Shown here: one piece after another, positions 1 to 9,329 of the stretch
Numbering within the stretch: the first letter of the stretch is position 1
Layout: the number at the start of each line of letters is the position of its first letter
Source: an uncultured Maribacter sp.
GTDB lineage: Bacteria > Bacteroidota > Bacteroidia > Flavobacteriales > Flavobacteriaceae
Length of the DNA: 64,000 nucleotides
NCBI GenBank assembly: GCA_947504045.1
Contig: CANNFY010000001.1
Coordinates: 806,001 to 870,000 of the forward strand
Reading direction: 5' to 3'
The notes under the pieces: model-generated
The model's input: the letters and a program-made list of their open reading frames with translations, nothing else
Databases searched by the model: none
Told to the model about the DNA's origin: nothing
Translations under genes and position numbers: made by a program

Positions 1-292
1 TATTACTTCGTAATACATTATGTAAATCTGCTACGTGGGTAACACCTAAAGTTTTAAGTTCTCTAGATAACCTTCGTAAGCCTAAAAATCCTTTATGTTT
101 ACCTTTAACGTCTGCTTCAAATATCTCCACATTTTTTAATTGTGCAAATATTGGCGAAAAAAACTCTCTAGTTAAAACAGTAATTTTAATTTCTGGATTT
201 TGGTTTATTAAAGCAGAAAGCACAGGAACCGTCATTGCTATATCACCCATGGCAGATAATCGTATAACAAGTATGTGCTTTTTACTACGCAT
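1..292 (-). CDS. Glycosyltransferase family 9 (heptosyltransferase-like), 3' part cut by window edge
   Basis: The first 97 residues are visible, starting at an ATG at 290-292. They begin with the N-terminal signature of ADP-heptose:LPS heptosyltransferase-like proteins (IRLSAMGDI followed by a PVLSAL helix), and a later THVADLHNVLRS segment is typical of Bacteroidota family 9 enzymes. Members transfer a heptose or related sugar to LPS core at the inner membrane. The catalytic C-terminal half lies outside the window, so the sugar cannot be named. It lies 16 bp downstream of the DUF4254 gene, a common flavobacterial neighbour of family 9 transferases, so the two are probably co-transcribed. Confidence 0.82.
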   Translation of the reverse strand, partial: MRSKKHILVIRLSAMGDIAMTVPVLSALINQNPEIKITVLTREFFSPIFAQLKNVEIFEADVKGKHKGFLGLRRLSRELKTLGVTHVADLHNVLRSN

Positions 293-308
293 TAGAACTA
301 TACTAAAA

Positions 309-911
309 TTATTTTTGCCCTCTAAGTACAGGGTTTAACTCATCATCATTATACATTTTCATTTGCTTGTATACCTTCATAAATTTTGAACCTTCTTCAA
401 TATCTACTAATAATTGATCTATTGCTGTAGTAAGGTCTTTTTTCTGTTCTAAAAGAATTTCTAATTTTGTAGTACAAGTTGCTATATGTTCTGCAGAAGC
501 GTCTTTACGATCTACTTCTTCTTGCATATGGTATATTTTTAAAGCTAAGATAGATAAGCGGTCTATTGCCCATGCAGGACTTTCTGTATTAATAGTAGCA
601 TTTTCTTTTATTTGTACCGATTGGTATTTGTTTAAAAAATAACTATCTATATACTCCACTAAGTCTGTTCTGTCTTGGTTACTAGCATCAATCTTACGTT
701 TTAATATTAATGCCTCTTTAGGATTAATTTCTGGATCTCTTATAATATCTTCATAATGCCATTGTACGGTATCAATCCAATTTTTTCTATATAAAAGATG
801 TGATATTTCGTTCTTTGGATAAGGATTTTCAAAAGGCTGGTTTACCGTATCTAAAATGTGGTACTGCTGAATGCTTTTTTCAAAAATATTGAAAGCAAAT
901 TGACTAAACAT
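309..911 (-). CDS. DUF4254 family protein
   Basis: A 200-residue, largely helical, charged soluble protein without signal peptide or membrane segment. The sequence (for example the WHYEDIIRDP segment near residue 51, the NQDRTDLVEYID segment near residue 78, and the PAWAIDRLSILALKIYHM helix near residue 110) fits the Bacteroidota family DUF4254, which is regularly encoded next to a family 9 glycosyltransferase. No catalytic motif is visible and its function is unknown. The context suggests a role in LPS core assembly, but that is inference from gene order only. Confidence 0.78.
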   Translation of the reverse strand: MFSQFAFNIFEKSIQQYHILDTVNQPFENPYPKNEISHLLYRKNWIDTVQWHYEDIIRDPEINPKEALILKRKIDASNQDRTDLVEYIDSYFLNKYQSVQIKENATINTESPAWAIDRLSILALKIYHMQEEVDRKDASAEHIATCTTKLEILLEQKKDLTTAIDQLLVDIEEGSKFMKVYKQMKMYNDDELNPVLRGQK

Positions 912-941
912 GATAATAAATTTTAAACAAAGATACCTATT

Positions 942-1877
942 TTATGATAGGAATAAAGTGGAACAAAAAACTAAAGAAGCAAGTAAAATACTAAAGATTA
1001 ATCCTAATTCTTTGAATTTAGCTTTTTCTATAGATTCTATATAACTAGTAAAAAATATAGAGGAAGAGAAAAAAGTAAAAATTATAGGGTTACTTTTTCC
1101 AAAGGATAGCACAGATATTACTAAACCTAGTATAAATATATAGGAAATAATACGCATGGTTGTTACTTTACCAACACCAGTATTCCCCATCTTAAGAAAT
1201 GCCCATATACTGACAAAAATATTTAGTAATATGTATAGGATATATTTAGCATTAACCGCCCAATTTAAAAAATAGTCTTTATTAAATTGAAGTTCAAAAG
1301 TATATTGTTCTGTAATAAAATATGTGCTATTGGCTAAAACCAAAACACCATAGGTAATAGCTAAAAAAGGAACTAATCCTGCAAATGGGACAAGCCAATT
1401 TCTTATATTCTTAGGTTCGTAAATATATATAGCTGTAAATACAAGAATTAAAAAAAAGATAGACCAATTATAAAATAAGGAAGCTATTAAAATCCAAAGT
1501 GTAGCATCAAAAATTTTCAACTTTGTATTTTTTAAAGATTTAATGCTTAGTATTCTTCTAATCGCTAAAAGCGTAAAAAAGGAACCTACAATAGCTCTTG
1601 TATTAATTAAAGTTTCTGGAAAAACAAGACATAAGAGACCATAAAATAAAATAGCGAAAGAATTTGCTCCAGTAATTTTATTCCGTTGTATTATAAAATC
1701 GGAAACAAAAACACTACCCATTAAAACAGCTACTATTCCTATTTTAAATACTATTTCTTCTGTTTCTAAGACAGGATTATGAAGGTAAAATTGAACTAAC
1801 CAATAGAACAAAAACAAAAAAGTTACTACAATTATATAATTTATTGGTTTTGTTTTACCAAAAATGCTTGAAATCAT
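942..1877 (-). CDS. DUF6427-type polytopic membrane protein
   Basis: A 311-residue, very hydrophobic protein with about nine to ten predicted membrane helices across its whole length and short polar loops. It has no signal peptide beyond the first helix and no recognisable catalytic motif. From memory it matches the flavobacterial family DUF6427, usually found near purD and the small DUF6341 protein, as here. The start codon region overlaps the -35/-33 part of the divergent DUF6341 promoter. Function is unknown; the integral inner-membrane location is the only well-supported statement. Confidence 0.7.
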   Translation of the reverse strand: MISSIFGKTKPINYIIVVTFLFLFYWLVQFYLHNPVLETEEIVFKIGIVAVLMGSVFVSDFIIQRNKITGANSFAILFYGLLCLVFPETLINTRAIVGSFFTLLAIRRILSIKSLKNTKLKIFDATLWILIASLFYNWSIFFLILVFTAIYIYEPKNIRNWLVPFAGLVPFLAITYGVLVLANSTYFITEQYTFELQFNKDYFLNWAVNAKYILYILLNIFVSIWAFLKMGNTGVGKVTTMRIISYIFILGLVISVLSFGKSNPIIFTFFSSSIFFTSYIESIEKAKFKELGLIFSILLASLVFCSTLFLS

Positions 1878-1897
1878 GCTTGATTTTTATATTTTTG
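1867..1897 (+). promoter_or_regulatory. Candidate promoter of the DUF6341 gene
   Basis: A Bacteroidota-type promoter: CTTG at 1867-1870 (-33-like), a 19-nt spacer, then TATTTTTG at 1890-1897, a perfect match to the -7 consensus TAnnTTTG. It sits 20 nt upstream of the ATG at 1918. The -33 part overlaps the first codons of the divergent DUF6427 gene. Confidence 0.5.
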
Positions 1898-1917
1898 CTT
1901 CGTAAATATACTATAAG

Positions 1918-2139
1918 ATGAAGGCATTTTTTGAAAGCATACAAGATTTATTTGTAAACGTACTATTTGCTCCGTTAGACACATTACGTTTTATGGAGAG
2001 CTGGTGGGCAGCAAATACGCTTAATTGGATTTTTATGATTATTGGCACAATAGCAATGGTTTATTGGATGCTAGAGCTAAAAAAATACAATGATAAAGGA
2101 GAAGAAGATAAGAGCAGCACAAGCCACTCTTACCTATAA
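1918..2139 (+). CDS. DUF6341-type small membrane protein
   Basis: A 73-residue protein with an amphipathic N-terminus, one clear membrane helix (about residues 34-52, ending in YWMLELKKYND) and a short acidic/serine-rich C-terminal tail. It resembles the flavobacterial family I recall as DUF6341, whose members have sometimes been mislabelled uracil phosphoribosyltransferase because of their genome neighbours; nothing here supports that enzyme. It is the only plus-strand gene in the first 24 kb. It converges with purD and overlaps its stop codon by 6 bp. Its own promoter is visible just upstream. Function is unknown. Confidence 0.72.
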   Translation: MKAFFESIQDLFVNVLFAPLDTLRFMESWWAANTLNWIFMIIGTIAMVYWMLELKKYNDKGEEDKSSTSHSYL

Positions 2140-3405
2140 ATCGAATCCTAAATCTTTACGATAATTCATCTTATCAAAATGTAGTTTTTCTATATTTTGA
2201 TAAGATTTTTTTAGTGCTTTTTTGTAATCTTCTCCATAAGAGGTTATTGCCATTACACGACCACCATTAGTTACCACCTTATCATTTTTTATTGTTGTAC
2301 CTGCATGAAATACTAAAGAATCTTCTATAGTATTATACCCTGTTATTTCTTTTCCTTTTTCATATGCTTCTGGGTAACCGCCAGAAACTGTCATTACAGT
2401 TGTTGCAGTACGCTCATCTAATTCTAAGTTAATAGCATCTAATTTTTGATTTGCAACTGCTTGAAAAACTTCCACTAAATCATTCTTTATTCTTGGAATA
2501 ACCACCTCGGTTTCTGGGTCTCCCATACGTACATTATATTCAATAACTAGTGGATCGTTATCTACTTTTATTAATCCTATAAAAATAAATCCTTTATATG
2601 GTAAATTGTCTTTTTTAAGCCCTTCTACAGTAGGAACAACTACTCTATCATGGATTTTATTCATAAACTCTTTATTTGCAAAAGGAACAGGTGATATTGC
2701 ACCCATACCGCCTGTATTTAAACCGGTATCTCCTTCTCCAATACGTTTATAATCTTTTGCTGTTGGTAAAACTTTATATCCATCACCATCTGTAAGAACA
2801 AATACAGAAAGTTCTATACCATCTAAAAACTCCTCAATAACAACTGTAGCACTTGCATTCCCAAATTTAGAATCTACAAGCATTGCTTTTAATTCGTTTT
2901 TAGCTTCTTGTAAATCTTTAAGAATTAATACTCCTTTACCTGCTGCTAAACCATCTGCTTTTAATACATATGGTGGTTTTAAACTTTCTAAAAAAGTATA
3001 CCCTTCTTCTAAATTTGCTGAAGTAAAACTTTCGTATTTTGCTGTTGGTATATTATGCTTATACATAAACTCCTTTGCAAACTCTTTACTACCTTCTAAA
3101 GTTGCTGCTGCTTTTTGTGGGCCAATAACGGGGATGTGCTTTAATGCATCATCATTTAAAAAATAATCATGAACTCCATTAACCAAAGGGTCTTCTGGGC
3201 CAACAATTACCATTTGTATACTATTTTTTACAACCGCATTTTTTATAGCCTCAAAATCATTAACACCTATTTCTAAATTAGTTGCTATTTCTGCAGTACC
3301 AGCATTACCTGGTGCAACATATAAATTAGTTAATTTAGGGCTTTGTTTAAGCTTCCAAGCAAAAGTATGTTCGCGGCCTCCAGAGCCTAAAATAAGTATG
3401 TTCAT
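2134..3405 (-). CDS. purD: Phosphoribosylamine-glycine ligase (GAR synthetase)
   Basis: A 423-residue ATP-grasp enzyme of purine biosynthesis that joins 5-phosphoribosylamine and glycine to give GAR. Visible hallmarks are the N-terminal GSGGREH loop (residues 7-13), the LKADGLAAGKGV ATP-grasp segment, the NTGGMGAISP substrate-binding stretch, and RMGDPETEV near residues 292-300, the purD family signature with metal/ATP ligands. Length is normal for bacterial PurD. It is cytoplasmic. A TATTTTTG -7 box lies just upstream, so it is probably transcribed separately from the polysaccharide genes before it. Its 3' end converges with the DUF6341 gene. Confidence 0.97.
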   Translation of the reverse strand: MNILILGSGGREHTFAWKLKQSPKLTNLYVAPGNAGTAEIATNLEIGVNDFEAIKNAVVKNSIQMVIVGPEDPLVNGVHDYFLNDDALKHIPVIGPQKAAATLEGSKEFAKEFMYKHNIPTAKYESFTSANLEEGYTFLESLKPPYVLKADGLAAGKGVLILKDLQEAKNELKAMLVDSKFGNASATVVIEEFLDGIELSVFVLTDGDGYKVLPTAKDYKRIGEGDTGLNTGGMGAISPVPFANKEFMNKIHDRVVVPTVEGLKKDNLPYKGFIFIGLIKVDNDPLVIEYNVRMGDPETEVVIPRIKNDLVEVFQAVANQKLDAINLELDERTATTVMTVSGGYPEAYEKGKEITGYNTIEDSLVFHAGTTIKNDKVVTNGGRVMAITSYGEDYKKALKKSYQNIEKLHFDKMNYRKDLGFDL

Positions 3406-3421
3406 GGTAAAAAAATTTTGG

Positions 3422-3429
3422 CAAAAATA
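3422..3429 (-). promoter_or_regulatory. Candidate -7 box for purD
   Basis: On the minus strand this reads TATTTTTG, a perfect TAnnTTTG box, ending 16 nt before the purD ATG. I see no well-placed TTTG -33 element, so the call rests on the -7 box and the 52-bp intergenic position. Confidence 0.4.
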
Positions 3430-3457
3430 CTGTATGCCAATTTATAATTACTATTTT

Positions 3458-4429
3458 CTATGAAAAATTACGATGTTCTTTTTTTTGTAAATCCTCTTTA
3501 GATAAAGATTTAAAATAATCAAAAACTATTTTTAATCCTTCTGATCGGTCTACTTTGGGTTCCCAATCTAATATTTCTTTTGCTTTAGAAATATCTGGTT
3601 GCCTTTGTAAGGGGTCATCTTGTGGTAATGGTTTATACACCACTTTTTGTTTGGTTCCTGTTAACTTAATTATTTCTTCTGCAAATTCTTTTATAGTTGT
3701 TTCATGAGGGTTTCCAATATTAATAGGATCGGTATAATTACTCATTAACAGTCTATAAATACCTTCTACTTGATCATCTATATAACAAAAAGAACGAGTT
3801 TGAGAACCGTCTCCAAAAATGGTTAAATCTTCGCCTCGTAATGCTTGTCCCATAAAAGCTGGAACAACTCTACCATCATTTAAACGCATTCTAGGTCCGT
3901 AAGTATTAAATATTCGAACTATTCGGGTGTCTAACCCATGGTAACGGTGGTACGCCATTGTAATAGACTCCATAAAGCGTTTGGCTTCATCATAAACTCC
4001 CCTAGGACCTACTGGACTAACATTACCATAATATTCTTCGTTCTGTGGGTGTACTAATGGGTCTCCATAAACTTCAGAAGTAGAGGCTACTAATATTGTT
4101 GCATTTTTTTGTTTTGCGACTCCTAATAAATTTAAAGTTCCGAGAGAACCTACTTTTAATGTTTCTATAGGAATCTTTAAATAATCTATCGGGCTTGCTG
4201 GTGATGCAAAATGAAGAATATAATCTAACTCTCCAGCAACGTGTACAAATGTACTAACATCATGATGTTGGAACTCAAATTGCTTTAAAGGAAAAAGGTG
4301 TTCTATATTTTTTAGGTCTCCAGTAATAAGATTGTCCATGCCAATTACATGATAACCTTCTTTAATAAAACGATCACATAAATGTGATCCTAAAAATCCT
4401 GCTGCACCTGTTATTAGTATTCTTTTCAT
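3458..4429 (-). CDS. UDP-glucuronate decarboxylase (UDP-xylose synthase), extended SDR family
   Basis: Converts UDP-glucuronate to UDP-xylose, NAD-dependent, in the cytoplasm. The start is taken at the ATG at 4427-4429 ([11 protein letters not shown]), because the Rossmann motif GAAGFLGS normally begins within the first ten residues; a longer reading frame would add eight poor residues and overlap the preceding gene. Other family marks are the [11 protein letters not shown] segment (UXS-specific), the catalytic YDEAKR (YxxxK), and [10 protein letters not shown]. It begins 1 bp after the stop of the WecA-like gene, so it is translationally coupled to the polysaccharide cluster. No UDP-glucose dehydrogenase to supply UDP-glucuronate is present in the window. 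Confidence 0.9.
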   Translation of the reverse strand: MKRILITGAAGFLGSHLCDRFIKEGYHVIGMDNLITGDLKNIEHLFPLKQFEFQHHDVSTFVHVAGELDYILHFASPASPIDYLKIPIETLKVGSLGTLNLLGVAKQKNATILVASTSEVYGDPLVHPQNEEYYGNVSPVGPRGVYDEAKRFMESITMAYHRYHGLDTRIVRIFNTYGPRMRLNDGRVVPAFMGQALRGEDLTIFGDGSQTRSFCYIDDQVEGIYRLLMSNYTDPINIGNPHETTIKEFAEEIIKLTGTKQKVVYKPLPQDDPLQRQPDISKAKEILDWEPKVDRSEGLKIVFDYFKSLSKEDLQKKEHRNFS

Positions 4430-4430
4430 T

Positions 4431-5615
4431 TTATTGTTTACTTTCATTTTCATCCCTTACAATACTAATATCTTTTTTTCTTTTCTTTTTAGTTGCATTA
4501 CCTCTATGTTTTAAACTTTCCACCTTTCTTTTAATCATTATTTTTTGCTTTAATGTGGTAAAATTATAATTATACTTAAAGAAAATATATCCTAAAAATA
4601 TTACAACAGAAACAAGCATTATAACCATTCCTAAGTTTTTTGCTTTACTACCTAAAACAATAAAAAGCATTACAAAAAGAAGATTAAAGCAACCTATAAT
4701 AAAACTTGCTTGTTTATGGCTAAGGCCCCAATAATCTATTAAAACATGGTGTGTATGGTTCCTATCTGGAGAAAAAGGCCCCTTTTTATTTGCAATACGA
4801 ATGGTAAATACCCTTGCAGTATCAAAAAGAGGTACAATTAATATGCTTATGGCAATTAATGGGGCATTTTCTAATAAGAAAGGCATTTCTGTATAACTTT
4901 CTGGTCCTAATGCTAAAAACTTTAAAGTAAGTATACTAATTATAAATCCTACTATTAAAGAACCTGTGTCCCCCATAAAAATTTTTTTATCGGAAGAAAG
5001 ATTAAACCCAAGAAAGGCCATTAAACAAGCATTAAGCGTTATACTTAAAAGCGCAAAGAAATATTGCTGTGTTAAATAAAAAATAGTAGTATATAAAATC
5101 ATAATAACAATACCTACTACAGATGCTAAACCGTCTATTCCATCAATTAAATTATAGGAATTAATAATGGTAAGCATCATAAAACCAGCAATACCTAAAT
5201 ACAAATAATAAGGAATTTCATTTACATTTAAAAAACCGTTTAAGGACGTAATTGTAAAACTAGGGTTTGCCAATATAAAGGCTATGGCACAGGCTTGAGC
5301 AATCATTTTTGCTCCAGGAGATATTACCACTAAATCATCTTTAAGTCCAACAACAAATAGTATTGTAAGGCCTGGTATAATATACATTGCCTCGTTAAAA
5401 ACATCTCTTCCGCTAATAAAAAAAAGAGCAAAAATTAAAGTATAGTAAAAAGATACCCCCCCTAAAGTTGGAGTTTTACTGGCATGTGAACTCCTATGGT
5501 TTGGGTCATCCATTAAACGTTTGTGTTCCACAACACCAATTATTTTTGGAATAGTTAAATAGGTCAAAAGAAAAGCTCCTATGAATAATAAAACAGACGT
5601 TTCGAGAAAAAACAA
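4431..5615 (-). CDS. Undecaprenyl-phosphate sugar-1-phosphate transferase, WecA/TagO type
   Basis: A 394-residue polytopic inner-membrane enzyme that loads the first sugar phosphate onto undecaprenyl phosphate and so initiates glycan-unit assembly. All polyprenyl-phosphate transferase motifs are visible: DDPNHRSSH (36-44), the DD of LKDDL (91-95), [10 protein letters not shown] (155-164), FMGDTGSL (213-220) and PDRNHTHH (283-290). About eleven membrane helices are expected. The start codon is TTG at 5613-5615: an in-frame stop lies two codons upstream, and the next ATG would remove the first membrane helix. The C-terminus is long and basic (KKKRKKD). The sugar specificity cannot be read from sequence; N-acetylhexosamine is usual. 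Confidence 0.9.
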   Translation of the reverse strand: MFFLETSVLLFIGAFLLTYLTIPKIIGVVEHKRLMDDPNHRSSHASKTPTLGGVSFYYTLIFALFFISGRDVFNEAMYIIPGLTILFVVGLKDDLVVISPGAKMIAQACAIAFILANPSFTITSLNGFLNVNEIPYYLYLGIAGFMMLTIINSYNLIDGIDGLASVVGIVIMILYTTIFYLTQQYFFALLSITLNACLMAFLGFNLSSDKKIFMGDTGSLIVGFIISILTLKFLALGPESYTEMPFLLENAPLIAISILIVPLFDTARVFTIRIANKKGPFSPDRNHTHHVLIDYWGLSHKQASFIIGCFNLLFVMLFIVLGSKAKNLGMVIMLVSVVIFLGYIFFKYNYNFTTLKQKIMIKRKVESLKHRGNATKKKRKKDISIVRDENESKQ

Positions 5616-5672
5616 ATCTTATATATTTTTAAAATTACTAAAAGCTAAAATTACGAAGGAATACACTAATTA

Positions 5673-6881
5673 TTAATTTTCTTTTACCTTTTTATCTGAT
5701 AATAAGAAAAGTGAGAGGCAAAATACAAAAAAAGTTGCTCCATGCGAACGTATAAGAATGTTTTCCGTAAATAAAAAAATAAAAATTATAATTATAAAAC
5801 TAACAAATACTTCATTTTGAGTTTTTTTTGCAATTTTAAATTGGGTTATTAATGAATATAAGAACAAAAACAAACCTATTAAACCACAAGAGCCTACTAG
5901 AAAAATATAATAGTTATGAGTGTTATATTTAATCTTATCATAATTATTATATCTATCGTAACAATATTCTAATTTAGATTGAAAATGATTAGCTCCTGTG
6001 CCAAAAAAACAATGCTCTTTAATTATTTCATAGGAACATTTATAGATTCCAAGACGTATTTGGGGTGATGTTGGGAATTTTTTATAAGGTAATTCCAATT
6101 TTGAGAAAGAACTTATCTCGTTAAATTGTTTTTGTAAGGGTTTAACAACAATAATTGATATTATAAAAATTGAAAAAAATAATGATAAAAAAGAAAGTGC
6201 AATTACCTTCTTTTTTGTAGAAAAAAGTTTATAGGAAAGTATTATTAAAAAAGTTATGATTGCTATTCTTGACGCAATTAAAATTAATAATATGGTGAAA
6301 AATAAAATTAGAGAAAAAAATAAATACCTTTTCTTTTTAGATATGTTATGTATTAAAATCATATTCGCAAAAAGGAAATAAATAGATACGTAAACAGGGT
6401 GTAAATCAAGAAAATCTATTTTTTCTAATGAATTTCTAAAGACATTAAAAAAAGTTAAATTACCTATCTCAATAAAAAAAGAATTAATAGTTATAATACA
6501 ACCTAAAACAAAAGAGCTAAATACAAAAACATAAGAAATATTCTTCATCATCATTTTTGATAATGAAAAACTTGAAAAAAAATACCATACGAATCCAAAG
6601 GCTAAGATTGGCAAACTAGCCTGAAAACTATTTAAAGCTGAAAAACTCTTCTCTTTAACTACTGTAAATAAGAGTAAAAAAATATAAAAAAAAATGATCT
6701 TTAAAACCTCCTTTTTAAAGGATTCATTAATTGTTCTTTTTCCTTTTTTTATGATAAATTTTATAATGGTTAACACACAAAAAAAGGTTAATGAAATAGA
6801 AATTAAGGTATAAGGAAATATTGGAAATAGCGCTAAAATAATAAGGCCTAAATATTCTAAATTTAATTCTTTTATATTCAT
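5673..6881 (-). CDS. O-antigen ligase/polymerase family membrane protein (Wzy_C-like)
   Basis: A 402-residue protein with about eleven membrane helices and one large periplasmic loop in the second half. The loop contains FGTGANHFQ and is followed by NTHNYYIFLVGSCGLIGL, the pattern of the Wzy_C/WaaL O-antigen ligase domain (a histidine-bearing loop before a terminal helix pair). It could ligate the finished glycan to lipid A core or polymerise units. A second Wzy-like protein is encoded at 8053-9318, so one polymerase and one ligase is the simplest reading. It overlaps the upstream GT4 gene by 4 bp (ATGA), indicating translational coupling. Confidence 0.75.
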   Translation of the reverse strand: MNIKELNLEYLGLIILALFPIFPYTLISISLTFFCVLTIIKFIIKKGKRTINESFKKEVLKIIFFYIFLLLFTVVKEKSFSALNSFQASLPILAFGFVWYFFSSFSLSKMMMKNISYVFVFSSFVLGCIITINSFFIEIGNLTFFNVFRNSLEKIDFLDLHPVYVSIYFLFANMILIHNISKKKRYLFFSLILFFTILLILIASRIAIITFLIILSYKLFSTKKKVIALSFLSLFFSIFIISIIVVKPLQKQFNEISSFSKLELPYKKFPTSPQIRLGIYKCSYEIIKEHCFFGTGANHFQSKLEYCYDRYNNYDKIKYNTHNYYIFLVGSCGLIGLFLFLYSLITQFKIAKKTQNEVFVSFIIIIFIFLFTENILIRSHGATFFVFCLSLFLLSDKKVKEN

Positions 6882-8056
6882 TGTTTAATCTTTACAAAAG
6901 ATAATAACTCATCACGTATTGCTTTTTCAGAAAAATTGTCTTTCACATAATTAAATCCTCCTTCTGCAACTTGCATTCTGTATTCATTTTTAGATAATAA
7001 AGTAATTAAATCCCGTATCATTACTGTAGCATTTTTTGAGATTATTAATTGTTTATTAGAAGTATTTAACCCTTCTGCACCTATAGGAGTTGTAACTACA
7101 CATTTTTTTAAAGACATTGCTAATAAAATTTTATTTTGAATTCCTGCTCCAGAAACCATTGGAGCAACAACTATTTTAGAGCGAAGAATTAGCCTATTTA
7201 AATCTTTTACATAGCCTGTAACAATAACATTTTTATTAGTAGCTGCCAATTTCTTAACTGCTGAAGTTGGCTTTACTCCGGCTATATAAAATTTTAAGGA
7301 GGTGTCTAATTGTTGTAATGAAGGAAAGACCTTTGCGCAAAAATATTTAACTGCATTTACGTTAGGTTCATAATCCATTTTCCCAACAAAAATTATATAA
7401 TTTTCTTCGCTAGGAATTTCAACCTTACTTGTAATTTCTACACTATTAAAAAGAACTTTAAAATTAGGTATTGGATTAGTACTTTTTTGAATTATAAAAT
7501 TTTGGTCTATTTCCGAAATAATTAGTTTTCTATCAAAATAGGGTAGTATTTTCTGCTCATATTTAAGAAGTTTCTTTTTGTCAATTTTATACATTAATTT
7601 CCATAATCCAAACTTACTCTCTTTATATGCTTTTTGATAATTCATAGAAATTGCATCAACAAAATCTATTATTTTATAAATATCTTTCTTATAAACATAT
7701 TCAGATGTTCTAATGGTTGAACAAAAAACAGTATCATACTTATGAATATTAGAATCTATCCAATGTTGTACTTTTTTAAATTTATAATAATTTACTTGTA
7801 AAGGGTTTTTATTTAAGATAAAACCAAGTATGGTATTAAGTTGAAATTGCCACTTTTTAAAATCAAAATTATATACATTATTTGCATATTTTTTTATTGC
7901 AAAATTTATGGTAGAATCTGTTTTATTATCATTAATAAATAAAACATCAACATTATAATTTTGAGATAAGTTTTTAAGATGCTGATACATTCTAATTTTA
8001 TCGCCTCCAATTAATGGGTATGGTGGTCTAGAAAAAATTAATAGCATTTTTTTCAT
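6878..8056 (-). CDS. Glycosyltransferase family 4-like
   Basis: A 392-residue cytosolic or membrane-associated GT-B enzyme. The N-terminal half begins with LLIFSRPPYPLIGGDKIRMY, the family 4 acceptor-side start with a glycine-rich loop. The C-terminal half has the nucleotide-sugar domain (IIFVGKMDYEPN, then VIVTGYV, VVAPMVSGAGIQNKILLAMS), with the usual donor-binding loop; the canonical EAM/E-x7-E position reads QNKILLAMS. It is coupled by 4-bp overlaps to genes on both sides (8053-9318 upstream, 5673-6881 downstream). Donor and acceptor are unknown. Confidence 0.83.
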   Translation of the reverse strand: MKKMLLIFSRPPYPLIGGDKIRMYQHLKNLSQNYNVDVLFINDNKTDSTINFAIKKYANNVYNFDFKKWQFQLNTILGFILNKNPLQVNYYKFKKVQHWIDSNIHKYDTVFCSTIRTSEYVYKKDIYKIIDFVDAISMNYQKAYKESKFGLWKLMYKIDKKKLLKYEQKILPYFDRKLIISEIDQNFIIQKSTNPIPNFKVLFNSVEITSKVEIPSEENYIIFVGKMDYEPNVNAVKYFCAKVFPSLQQLDTSLKFYIAGVKPTSAVKKLAATNKNVIVTGYVKDLNRLILRSKIVVAPMVSGAGIQNKILLAMSLKKCVVTTPIGAEGLNTSNKQLIISKNATVMIRDLITLLSKNEYRMQVAEGGFNYVKDNFSEKAIRDELLSFVKIKQ

Positions 8057-9318
8057 ATCTCTTCTTGTTTTAAATCTAAGTTAGAATTTAAAATTGCTAA
8101 AGTAATCCAAATACAAGGGTTACTTATTTGTCCTTGTCCAATTACTAACATAAAAAAGAGAACATATTTTAATCCATGACCAACTCTATGTTTTACTGTA
8201 AAAAATGAAAATAATAAAAATAGTACCATTGGAAAAGCAAAAACACCTATGTCTCCAACTAAATTTGCCATATAGGTTTGCGCTTTTAAAGGTTTATTTC
8301 CAGCATATGCTTCTTTTATATTTTCATGTTTACTTAATAAATCATCATAATTTTGACCTACTGTAGGAATATTATTTTGAAACTCTCCTATTCCCCATCC
8401 AAAAGGGGCATAGTTTATAGATATAAAACCAAGACTATTTACAATAAGTCTGGTACTTCCGCTAGATTCTTTAAGTAAAAACTTTTCTATACTTATTCCC
8501 TCTTCAAAATGCTCATATGCATTAGTTATAACTTGTGTAGGCCTACTATTATTAAAAGCAATAAATGGAATTACTGTACAAATAACAATTACAAAAGCAA
8601 TTAGAATATTTCTAGGCTTAAAAGAACCTATTTTCTTAAGAATATTACCTCCAAAATAAAAACTTAAAAAATATATTAATAAATAAAGAAAAACCAATGC
8701 AGACTTTGTAAATAATGCTATAATAATAACTAAAATTTTATATTTTTTTAAGGCCTTATTATTAGGCATTTTTAAATCTAAAATAGCTAATAAAAGGATA
8801 GCGGAAAAAGCAAAATAACTTGGTTCAGGAGCAAATAGTGTAAGGCCTCTTAAACCAGAATTATCTTGAAGTATCTCTCTTGAGATAAATATTTTATGAA
8901 AATACAAGTAAATATCACTCAGAATTGGAATCTTAAAGAATAAGATAAATGCTAATATTGTAAATAAAAGAATTACACATTTTACGAGTAATACAGAGAT
9001 ATTTTGTATCCTATTTAAAAAAAATAAATACACAATTGGCCCAACTGTGTATGTAATAAAAGCAATTATACCAGTTTTAAAAAACAGTAACTGAAATAGT
9101 ATATATAAGGCTAAAGTAAATAAATGGGCAATTAAAAAATAATCCTTTTTGCTAATCTTTAATTTAATAAAAGCAATTATACCTAGTAAAACAGAAAATA
9201 TTATAAATGGTTGCGTTTCTATAGTTAAAGGCAGCTTTTTTACATAGATACAAAAAGAAAGAAAAAATAGAATATTTACTACTCTTCTTAAATTAACTTT
9301 TATAGGTTTTATCTGCAT
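8053..9318 (-). CDS. Wzy-like O-antigen polymerase
   Basis: A 421-residue protein with about eleven to twelve membrane helices. A large loop in the second half carries SSGSTRLIV and NYAPFGWGIGEFQ, resembling the periplasmic loop of Wzy polymerases, which join lipid-linked repeat units in the periplasm. Wzy proteins are poorly conserved, so the call rests on topology, loop motifs and position between two glycosyltransferases in a Wzx/Wzz cluster. It differs strongly from the ligase-like protein at 5673-6881, so the two are not recent duplicates. Confidence 0.68.
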   Translation of the reverse strand: MQIKPIKVNLRRVVNILFFLSFCIYVKKLPLTIETQPFIIFSVLLGIIAFIKLKISKKDYFLIAHLFTLALYILFQLLFFKTGIIAFITYTVGPIVYLFFLNRIQNISVLLVKCVILLFTILAFILFFKIPILSDIYLYFHKIFISREILQDNSGLRGLTLFAPEPSYFAFSAILLLAILDLKMPNNKALKKYKILVIIIALFTKSALVFLYLLIYFLSFYFGGNILKKIGSFKPRNILIAFVIVICTVIPFIAFNNSRPTQVITNAYEHFEEGISIEKFLLKESSGSTRLIVNSLGFISINYAPFGWGIGEFQNNIPTVGQNYDDLLSKHENIKEAYAGNKPLKAQTYMANLVGDIGVFAFPMVLFLLFSFFTVKHRVGHGLKYVLFFMLVIGQGQISNPCIWITLAILNSNLDLKQEEI

Positions 9319-9329
9319 TTAACAACTAT

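Noticed and set aside
5673-9318. Two Wzy-like genes as a recent duplication
   Set aside because: The proteins differ in length, loop motifs and helix pattern; one looks like a ligase, the other like a polymerase.
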